Position numbers and translations under genes: made by a program. The notes under the pieces are model-generated. The model saw nothing but the letters and a program-made list of their open reading frames with translations, ran no database searches and was not told the DNA's origin. Below, piece after piece: positions 46,923-54,800 of a stretch of 64,000 nt of DNA. How positions within the stretch are numbered: position 1 is the first letter of the stretch; each line of letters opens with the position of its first letter. The stretch is from Steinernema hermaphroditum (taxonomy: Eukaryota; Nematoda; Chromadorea; Rhabditida; Steinernematidae), in assembly GCA_030435675.1 (NCBI GenBank), contig CM059621.1, forward strand, positions 10,478,001 through 10,542,000, read 5' to 3'.

Positions 46923-47978
46923 GGTCTCTTTGGGAAAGCAACAGAGGTGGTTTCGGGCGATCGACACCGATTCCTATAAAAATGATCTTATCGGTCGCCA
47001 GGAAGTGGAAGCTCGAAAGGAGCGCAGTCGGGTCGCGCCTCATAGCCCGCTAATAAGTGAGTATTACCGTTTTTTGCGCAGTCTTGACCAAGGACACGAG
47101 GTGGACACTCTCCGGCGACTCGTCTCGCCGCAAAGGCGGTTGTCGTCGCGGGGAAGGCGCCGCCTGATGCGAAACCGGTCGTGTATCATCCGCTCGTAGT
47201 CGCCTCCGCTTCGCATACCGAAATGAGACTCCTTGACCGGATATCCAACGCCTTCCAATAGCCGTTGCATCGATAAAGATCGCACTTAGCGGAGACTCCC
47301 GTAGGCAAACAAAGGCCTGTCCTCCACCGAAGAAGGCAGAGGCTAATTCCATGGAAACAGCGCAGAAAAGGACCTCGGCTCCTCCTCTCCCACAATTATG
47401 CTACTGCAAATTCCATTACATGCCTAATTGGCCCCTCTGGACGTCTCCTTCCGCCGTCCCCCGGCCATTCACTGTTCTCTCGTCCAACATGATAAGGCTC
47501 TACAAGGCCTCCTTCCTCGGCTTCTCGGGGATTCCGGCGCGGTTCCAGCAGATGCTCCGCTCCCCCAGGTGCGCAGAAGCTCCTCGAAGGCTCACAAATA
47601 CAATTCGGAATTCTGGAAGGGTCCTCTCTTCACCTCCATGCATTTAATAATCATATTGATTCTTGGCGTTTTTCTGCAGCCGCCCCCGGATATCGGCTGT
47701 GAGTGGCCTGTCGAAAGCACGTCGGGTGTTTATCTCCAAACCACGAGGAACATTAAATAATCTGCGACGCAACGGGCGCTCTTCTGTTCGCCTCGATTGC
47801 GCCGTACAAAAGCGAATCGATTTGCGATTATTTACGCTTTCTAAGTCGGAGACAATCGCAAGATTCCGGGGCCGAAATCGGCGACTTCCGCCGTTTATCG
47901 ACTTCTCCTTAAGCCCCTCACTGCCGACATTCTAGGCGCGAAGATAAATCATTCGCGACCTCTTCTATCAGAGGCGAC
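46923..47978. other. Divergent intergenic region before the lactamase-family gene
   Basis: About 1.05 kb between the start of the secreted-protein gene (-) and the start of the lactamase-family gene (+). Several open frames of 60-110 codons cross it, none with recognisable protein features. It probably holds both promoters and the plus-strand outron. Confidence 0.4.
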
Positions 47979-49478
47979 ATGCAGGAGGCTGCCGGATGCC
48001 CTCTGGTCCACATCGGCGGGCCCGTCTTCGACGAGCGCTTCTCTGACGTCCTGGTCACCTTCCGGTAATCTCATCCTCGGATCACAAGGTTACGGTCTGT
48101 GCAGCCAGAATTTCGAAGAGAGCCTCGAGTCCGAAGGAGCTGCCTTCTCCGTCTTCTTCGAGGGCCGTCTTGTCGTCGACTTGTACGGTGGATTCGCCGA
48201 CAAGAAAGAAGGCAAGCGAACCCTGTCGGAAGGTGACTTTCGCGTTTAGGTGTGCTTTGGGGAGAGAACACAAGAAGCATCCTCTTTTCGACATCGAAGG
48301 TATCGAGGTGTCTTTCCCAATCGGAAGCAGTTCTTCTTCAGAGCATCTGCGCTATCGTAGTCGTCAAACTCGTGGACGAAGGGAGGCTCTCCTACGACGA
48401 CAAGGTGGCGACGCTTTGGCCAGAATTCGGCCAGAACGGGAAGGAGAACACAACCATACGCCACATCTGCTTGCACCAAGTAGGCGCAATCCTACTTGGT
48501 GCAAGCAGATTTGGCGTATGGTTGCAGGCAGGGCTACCGTATCAGAGCGTCATCACCACGGCGGACGATTTCAAGAATCCTCAGAGGATAGCGGAGCTGT
48601 TCGAGAGTGCCACACCCATCTGGGAGCCCGGCTCTCAGGTGGGCTACCACGCCCTTTCTATCGGCCTTCTGATCGATCAGATTGTTAGAAGGGTCGACGC
48701 TAGAAGTAGGGGAATTGCTGAGTACTTCAAGGAAGAGATACAGTCCAAATACGGTATCGGCTGAGAGAGTGAGAAGGTCCTTTCCTCCAGGTTTATTGAG
48801 TGAAATATCGTTCGGTCTTGGCAACAAAAGTGAGAACGGATCTGTCGCCGTTGTAAAGCAAGCAAGCGAAGAAGAGGTGGTGGAGGAGGGCAGAAGGAAC
48901 CCCGAAGCCCTCCGGCGTTGGAATCTGGGCGACAATCACCACAACGCCGAGCTGTACCGCCAGTTCCACTGGATCACCACTAAAGACGTGAGTGCCAACG
49001 AAGCGGAGCTGTCTTCCACTCCGCATTTAGTACAACAAAATAGAGAACCGTCTTCTTCCGATGCCTTCCAACATGGGGATCGGGACGGCCCGGGCACTGG
49101 CCCAAGTACACTCCCTGGTGGCCAATGGCGAACTGTTCGGGTCAGACACGCTAGCCATGATCAGTTCCGGTCCCGAGCTGCTAGAAGAGTTCGATGTCAT
49201 AAATGGGTTTATCTGACTATAGAGAGAAAGCCCAAACCGAGAGTCTTTTCAGATACGCAGAAAGTAAGGGGTACGGATTCCAGTTCACGAAGAACCCAAA
49301 GGGACAATGGATCTTCGGCCATTCCGGTTTCGGAGGACAAAATGTGAGAGTCGACGTCCACAATCGACTGGCGTACGCCTACATTTGCAATGGACTGAAA
49401 ATCAGCGACGCTGACATGGTGGAGACCTTCACAAGTTTGAAAGACAGCGTTTATCGATGCATAGAGATGAATTCCTGA
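47979..49478 (+). CDS. Beta-lactamase-related serine hydrolase (EstB/LACT family)
   Basis: A serine hydrolase of the class C beta-lactamase/esterase fold; nematodes carry several (lact genes). Start at 47979 (MQEAAGCPLVHIGGPVFDER). Exons read NFEESLESEGAAFSVFFEG, LVVDLYGGFADKKEG and ILFSTSK, which is the catalytic SxxK (S-T-S-K, near 48282-48293). VKLVDEGRLSYDDKV, TLWPEFGQNGKENTTIRHI and CLHQAGLP follow, then WEPGSQVGYHALSIGLLIDQ, where the tyrosine fits the YxN/YHAL motif, and GYGFQFTKNPKGQWIFGHSG with FGGQNVRVDV. It ends RCIEMNS. All motifs of the family appear in order. One intron has GC-AG ends (48212-48249) and another (48480-48527) is an inverted copy of its exon. Substrate unknown. Confidence 0.92.
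48212..48249 (+). other. GC-AG intron in the lactamase-family gene
   Basis: The exon ends GACAAGAAAGAAG, the intron starts GCAAGC and ends GCGTTTAG. Joining gives ADKKEG then VLWGENTRSILFSTSK in the family's frame. The only GT donor that precedes the acceptor (GTGACT) would leave a 17-nt intron and a stop. Length 38 nt. Confidence 0.8.
48451..48524. repeat. Near-perfect 34-bp hairpin covering a 5' splice site
   Basis: Left arm 48451-48484 (in exon and first five intron bases), loop CGCAAT, right arm 48491-48524 inside the intron. The arms match at 33 of 34 positions; the single difference is the GTGG/TTGG site. The 48-nt intron (48480-48527, GTAGGC to TTGCAG) therefore consists of GTAGG, the loop, the inverted copy of the exon and CAG. 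Confidence 0.95.
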
Positions 49479-50156
49479 AACTTGAAGCCTGTGTTGAAAC
49501 CTAGAAAATTTCGTTGCTCAAAGAAATAAATGGTCTGTAGGTTGTGGAGTCGGATTCACATTCCATCGGTCTTCTCACATCGAATTTTCGAATGGCGCTC
49601 GAAAACGAAAGGTTGACGGACACCCGAAGAAGAAAAGAGAGAGACTGTGGAGAGCGTTCGAGGTTTATCGGCATTCAAAGTCTGGGTCTTACAGCGCGCT
49701 GCTCAGCAGTAGAGTACGGTGGACTGTGACTGCAGCTTTCTCTTGTGCTGTCCTAATATTTTCGCTTATCTGCCTGAGGTTTTTGACCGATTCTGCGTTT
49801 GCGATGGAATTTTACCTCTGGTACCTGAGTTTAGAGAGCTTTTGTGACGGTGGAGCGGTAATGTTCATAATTGAGCGTGCACATGGAGTTTGTCGTTAGT
49901 GCCAGCGGGTCATCTGGCGCGTTAGGCATAGATTTGTCGCGCATTTCGCAAGTCGGAGTGCTTTTGCGTTTAGCTTGACACAGATGTTATTTTTGTGCTA
50001 TGGAATAGGTGCGATGCGTCGGGAAGCCTATTCAAAAAGAAGGCCCATCGGCTCCTTTCTCTTGAGTGCTGTGAAATAGCCTTTTGTTTACCATGTCTCG
50101 TCTACTTCGCTGTCTCATGAGTGCACAAAATCATTTGTATCTTTGCAGGTATCAAA
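49479..50156. other. Intergenic, lactamase-family gene to RPL10
   Basis: About 680 bases. It holds a candidate poly(A) signal AAATAAATGG near 49525 and the RPL10 upstream region. TTTGTATCTTTGCAG at 50135-50149 is a strong splice acceptor just before the RPL10 start. A small frame (49544-49729) has no recognisable features. Confidence 0.5.
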
Positions 50157-50848
50157 ATGGGTCGTCGTCCAGCTCGTTGCTACCGCTACATCAAGAATAA
50201 GCCGTACCCCAAGTCGCGTTTCTGCCGTGGTGTGCCTGACCCTAAGATCCGCATCTTCGATCTTGGACGCAAGAAGGCCAATGTCGATGAATTCCCGCTC
50301 TGCGTTCACATGATCTCCAACGAGCGAGAGCATTTGTCCTCCGAAGCTCTTGAAGCCGCTCGTATCTGCGCCAACAAGTACATGGTCAAGAACTGCGGTA
50401 AGGACGGCTTCCACATGCGCGTCCGTAAACATCCGTACCACGTTGTCCGTATCAACAAGATGTTGTCCTGCGCCGGTGCCGATAGATTGCAAACCGGTAT
50501 GCGTGGAGCCTACGGTAAACCCCAAGGACTTGTCGCCCGTGTCGATATCGGTGATTTCCTCCTTTCCGTCCGTGTCCGTGACCAGGTACGCATGAGAACT
50601 TACAGGCTTGCAGAATGACCGAGTACTTACAGAATGAAGAGCACGCCATTGAAGCCTTCCGCCGTGCCAAGTTCAAGTTCCCTGGCCGTCAGTTCATCGT
50701 TGTTTCCCGCAAGTGGGGATTCACCAAGTGGGACCGCGCCGACTACGAACGCATGCGTGAGGAAGGTCGCCTCGTTTCCGATGGAGTCAACGTGCAGTAC
50801 GTCCGCGAACATGGCCCTCTCAGCAAGTGGGTCAACAATCCCATCTAA
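50157..50848 (+). CDS. RPL10: 60S ribosomal protein uL16 (RPL10)
   Basis: A universal component of the large ribosomal subunit near the P site. The start at 50157 gives [20 protein letters not shown], identical in style to other animals' uL16; [20 protein letters not shown] covers the P-site loop region. One short intron (GTACGC to TTACAG, about 50586-50631) separates VRVRDQ from [20 protein letters not shown]. The protein ends [11 protein letters not shown] at 50848. Codon use is strongly biased towards C- and G-ending codons, as expected for a highly expressed gene. The acceptor TTTGCAG eight bases before the ATG suggests trans-splicing. AATAAAATTG at 50870 is a candidate poly(A) signal. 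Confidence 0.97.
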
Positions 50849-51240
50849 GTTTTGTTTTATTGTTGTTCCAATAAAATTGTTATTTGTTTGTTTCTTGTGT
50901 CTGGGTTTCGGAGGAGTTTTGGTTGGTCTCGTACATCCGGGGTCTCAGTTCTTTTTTTTTTCTCGGTCTCGTTTTGGTTGGTCTCAGCTCCGGATAGGTC
51001 TTTTCCCAGTAGATTCATCAGGTACTGTCTGGATAGTCCAGACACGATATTCTAGCGGTATAAGAAATAAGAAAGCTTTTGTTCTTCTCTGTGCTACCAT
51101 TTATCACAAATTTTGACTAAAACCTAGAAGTGAGGCAGATAAATCACCAGTGAGATAGTTCATAAAGGTTTGCAAATGTCACCGTTTCGTTGAAGCTCTG
51201 GAACTCAAATGTTCGGGACTCAAGTGCCGGGACTGGTGTT
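50849..51240. other. RPL10 3' flank
   Basis: RPL10 3' UTR with AATAAA near 50870, then GT-rich sequence (TTGGTTGGTCTCGT repeated near 50921 and 50974). No gene seen. A GGGACTCAAGTGC word near 51217 recurs near 54327 at the far side of the repeat domain. Confidence 0.5.
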
Positions 51241-51443
51241 GCCTGGTTTGTTGAACGACTTACAAGGGAACATTTTAAGGTGCCCCCAGCCGATTCGACT
51301 GAAATTTTGTACAATAGTAGTTCTCGTGCAGTGTATTAATCATACAAAATATTAGCTGCCCATGGGCACTTGGCAGGGGGTAAAATGCAGTTTTAAAATA
51401 GTGTAGTTGGGTTATATTGAATTAAGTCACAATGCGGCAAGTT

Positions 51444-51514
51444 GTCTGTGTGGTCGAGTGGTAAGGCTGCTGGTTATGAAACTTTTGCTCGCAGGTTCGA
51501 AGCCCGGGCGAGCA
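51444..51514 (+). other. tRNA-like module 1 (not a functional tRNA)
   Basis: An A-box-like TGGTCGAGTGG at 51451 and a B-box-like GGTTCGAAGCC at 51494 have tRNA spacing. The A box resembles that of Leu/Ser tRNAs. The acceptor and T stems do not pair properly: only two or three of five T-stem pairs form. TGCTCGC and GCGAGCA around the T arm pair perfectly instead. An inverted copy lies at about 52252-52320. Confidence 0.6.
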
Positions 51515-51811
51515 TTAGTCTTTAATTTTGTTTCTCTTCTTGCTCTGAGTGTAAATTCTACGTTATCCTGCTTTTACAGACTCTAAAGCTTTTTGTTGTT
51601 GAGGTGCAAAGGTGACAGATGACCAAACGGCAGGAATGAAATTTACAGTGATATGGAAAGCGGCTAAACATGGAGCCATGATGTCCTGATTGCTTTCTAG
51701 AAATATTATCCGCTGTCGACTACAATGTGGCTAAAACTGACCTTAAGATGACCACAGTTATGTGAAAACGTATAAGGGCATCCCAGCTCACGAAGCTGAG
51801 CTGTGTCTTAA

Positions 51812-51884
51812 TGGTTCAGTGGTAAGAGCCTTGCTCAAAGGGCGGTTCACCCGGGTTCGATTCCCACCAGGTACCAAAATTTTT
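51812..51884 (+). other. tRNA-like module 2
   Basis: TGGTTCAGTGGTA (A box) near 51821 and GGTTCGATTCC (B box) near 51857 lie in the centre of the first foldback element. The GGG/CCC around TTCGATT can form a short T arm, but no acceptor stem is visible. Confidence 0.5.
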
Positions 51885-52704
51885 TACTTTTATCTAACAG
51901 TCTTTTACTGTATTCCGTTACAAAAAAACATGTGAGAAAATCAGGAAACCATTTTTGCACTTATATTTCATGTCGTTATACCTATTATAAGAGTCATCTA
52001 AAGGCCATTTTCAGTCACCATGTAATCGTCAGCGGCTAATATTTTGAGAAAGCAATCAGGACATCTAGTGCATGAAGAAACCATGCCCATTTTTGTTTAG
52101 CCGCTTTCCATATCACTGTAAATTTCATTCCTGCCTTTTGGTCATCTGTCACCTTTGCACCTCAACAATAAAACGCTTTAGAGTCTGTAAAAGCAGGATA
52201 ACGTAGATTTTACACTCAGAGCAAGAAGAGAAACAAAATTAAAGACTAATGCTCGCCCGGGCTTCGAACCTGCGAGCAAAAGTTTCATAACCAGCAGCCT
52301 TACCACTCGACCACACAGACAACTTGCCGCATTGTGACTTAATTCAATATAACCCAACTGCACTATTTTAAAACTGCATTTTACCCCCTGCCAAGTGCCC
52401 ATGGGCAGCTAATATTTTGTATGATTAATACACTACTCGAGTACTATCAGTGTACAAAATTTCAGTCGAATCGGCTGGGGGCACCTTAAAATGTTCCCGT
52501 GTTAGTACACTTACAAGGGACTGTTCCCAAGTGATACGCGCAGATCGAGCTGATATTTGGCACGGTGGTAGAGGTGCATCTGAGAAGTGGAGCACACAAA
52601 AACTCGCGTGCCAAAAATGAAGCTATCCACCCTAAACAAGGCCCTAAAGTTACCAAAATTCACGACACTCAATACTAGTGGCATTGAATTGCAATGGCAC
52701 GTTG

Positions 52705-52772
52705 TGCTCCTGTGGTCGAGGGGTAGTGCTCTGAGACGCCAGTCTACGGTCTCGGGTTCGAGCCCAACCAGG
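52705..52772 (+). other. tRNA-like module 3
   Basis: TGGTCGAGGGGTA at 52712 and GGTTCGAGCCC at 52755 mimic A and B boxes. CCTG before and CAGG after could form the top of an acceptor stem. Inverted copies lie near 53395-53450 and 53945-54015. T-stem pairing is poor. Confidence 0.5.
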
Positions 52773-53076
52773 TTTTACTATGCTTCCATCTTCTTTCTTC
52801 TAACCATAACAGCATATTTTCACATCTCCTGGCGTTTACCAACACTGGTCTTTGGTTTGGAACCCTTTGCAGGAATCGGAATTGGTAACCCGAATTTCAC
52901 CTTTGTCGTGGAGTTGATTTTCATTCTTTCGCGTTCCCCCCTCTCCCCTTATCGTTTACGATGTCAGAACGACAGATCCTATTCGATTCTGGCCAATACA
53001 AACACATATACGCGTAAATGCCTTCTAAAAGTCGCGTTTTATTGAATATAGCCAACTTTGCTGGCTCAGCGGCAAC

Positions 53077-53150
53077 TGTTTACGTGGTCGAGCTGGATAG
53101 TCTCTTGGTTGCCGTTCTTGGGATCCGGGTTCGACACCCATCCCTGCCAT
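53077..53150 (+). other. tRNA-like module 4, copy 1
   Basis: TGGTCGAGCTGG at 53084 and GGTTCGACACC at 53128, with GGGT/ACCC able to pair around TCGAC. A second copy, differing by one base in the B box, lies near 53653-53720 in the direct duplicate. Confidence 0.5.
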
Positions 53151-54215
53151 TCTTCTTTGGTTTGATGTCCTGAGGTAATTAGCAAAAGAGAGGGGACCGT
53201 GAACGAACGAAAAACAGCTTCACCACAAAAGTGAAATCTGGGTTACCAGTTCGGATTCGTGCAAAGGGGTTTTTAGGCTACATTTGATGCAAAACAAGAA
53301 ACGGTGTTGTTAAACACTAGGAAACATAATAATGTACAGTTTCGGTGAAAAGAAGGAAAATCGAAAAATAGAAGATTCCCTGTGGTAAACGAACCCTAGA
53401 CCGCAGGCTGGCGTCTCAGAGCACTACCCCTTGACCACACGAGCACAACGCGACATTGCAATTCAATTCTACTAGTATTGAGTGTCGTGAATTTTGGTAA
53501 CTTCAGGGCCTTGTTTAGGGTGGATAGCTTCATTTTTGGCACGCGAGTTTTTGTGTGCTCCACTTCTCAGATGCACCTCTACCACCGTGCCAAATATCAG
53601 CTCCATCTGCGCGTATCACTTGGGAACAGTCCCTTCTCAGCGGCAACTGTTTACGTGGTCGAGCTGGATAGTCTCTTGGTTGCCGTTCTTGGGATCCGGG
53701 TTCGACCCCCATCCCTGCCATTCTTCTTTGGTTTGATGTCCTGAGGTAATTAGCAAAAGAGAGGGGACCGTGAAAGAACGAAAAACAGCTTCACCACAAA
53801 AGTGAAATCTGGGTTACCAGTTCGGATTCGTGCAAAAGGGTTTTTAGGGTACATTTGATGCAAAACAAGAAACGGTGTTGTTAAACACCAAGAAACATAA
53901 TAATGTACAGTTTCGGTGAAAAGAAGGAAAGTCGAAAAATAGAAGCTTCTCTGTGAGAATCGAACTCGAGACCATAGACTGGCGTCTCAGAGCACTACCC
54001 CTCGACCACACGAGCACAACGTGCCATTGCAATGGCAATGCCACTAGTATTGAGTGTCGTGAATTTTGGTAACTTCAGGGCCTTGTTTAGGGTGGATAGC
54101 TTCATTTTTGGCACGCGAGTTTTTGTGTGCTCCACTTCTCAGATGCACCTCTACCACCGTGCCAAATATCAGCTCCATCTGCGCGTATCACTTGGGAACA
54201 GTCCCTTGTAAGTGG

Positions 54216-54800
54216 TTCAGCGTATGACATTTACTGTACTACCTCGGTCTTGCAGCGAACACCCTGTTTGTACTAAGTCGACGAGCGTACGAACTATATT
54301 GTTCAACAAACCTTGACGCACCGCCGGGACTCAAGTGCTTGGACTCAAATGTCTCAACAACGGCAAATTAGTTGTGTTCGTGTTCCTATAATGTCTAGAT
54401 ATCTGAGTTTGCACCGAACCGAGCAAGCTTATATTCGCTTTGCATTCGAGACTTAAGTTTGGCTTAGGTTCCAATTTAAACATAAGTCTGTTGAATTTAA
54501 GTGAGCCCGGGCGAACCCTGTTGTCTTGGTTATCAAAAAGATTATCAAAAATCAGGCCCAACGACGAGAAGAAGAAGGAAGGGCCCACCGACGAGCAGAA
54601 GAAGGAAGAACTCGAAGAGGAGAAATAATATTCTATTAATAAACTGCTCCTGTTATTGTTATAATTCCTGTGAATAAACTCCTATACTATTCATTTGTTG
54701 AAGCTCACCTCTTCTACTTCTGTACCTTCTGACCAACAAATATGTTTTGCATAAGTGTTTGTTTGTCGTTTCTTACACCTTTTCCTTCTACACCGCAAAG
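54216..54800. other. Spacer between foldback elements and tandem array
   Basis: About 585 bases. A plus-strand frame ends 54628 with a very charged tail (EKKKEGPTDEQKKEELEEEK), followed by AATAAACTGC and AATAAACTCC poly(A)-like signals. This could be the last exon of an unrecognised gene, but no upstream exon is evident. Confidence 0.3.

Larger units (their letters stand above)
51272..52501. repeat. First foldback element with about 400-bp arms
   Basis: Left arm about 51272-51670 and right arm about 52098-52501 are inverted copies, with AAGGTGCCCCCAGCCGATTC, then CATGGGCACTTGGCAGGGGG, and GTGACAGATGACCAAA in order. The centre (about 51670-52098) holds another tRNA-like segment. The two arms differ at few positions, so the element looks young. 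Confidence 0.8.
52513..54215. repeat. Second foldback element with an internal 565-bp direct duplication
   Basis: The ends CTTACAAGGGACTGTTCCCA (52513 region) and its inverse (54185-54215) enclose inverted copies of a segment with GTGATACGCGCAG, GAGGTGCATCTGAG and CTCAATACTAGTGGCATTG. Two near-identical direct copies of about 565 bp (about 53070-53634 and 53638-54205) fill the right half, differing at a few percent of positions. Confidence 0.8.
51241..54312. mobile_element. Nested foldback elements carrying tRNA-like modules
   Basis: The outer pair is GGTTTGTTGAAC near 51244-51255 and its inverse near 54301-54312. Inside lie two adjacent foldback elements: one about 51272-52501 with ends GGGAACATTTTAAGGTGCCC, and one about 52513-54215 with ends CTTACAAGGGACTGTTCCC. 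Each holds segments with A- and B-box-like words of tRNA genes. Confidence 0.65.

Noticed and set aside
48170..48764. Plus-strand frames of about 170 codons in the lactamase-family gene
   Set aside because: They read through introns in other frames. The spliced frame with the STSK motif matches the family and is preferred.
36816..50848. Bacterial contamination suggested by the beta-lactamase-like gene
   Set aside because: The gene has many short spliceosomal introns and sits beside ordinary animal genes, and this family is well known in nematodes.
51444..53720. Functional tRNA genes
   Set aside because: A- and B-box words are present, but acceptor and T stems do not pair and no believable anticodon arm could be drawn.
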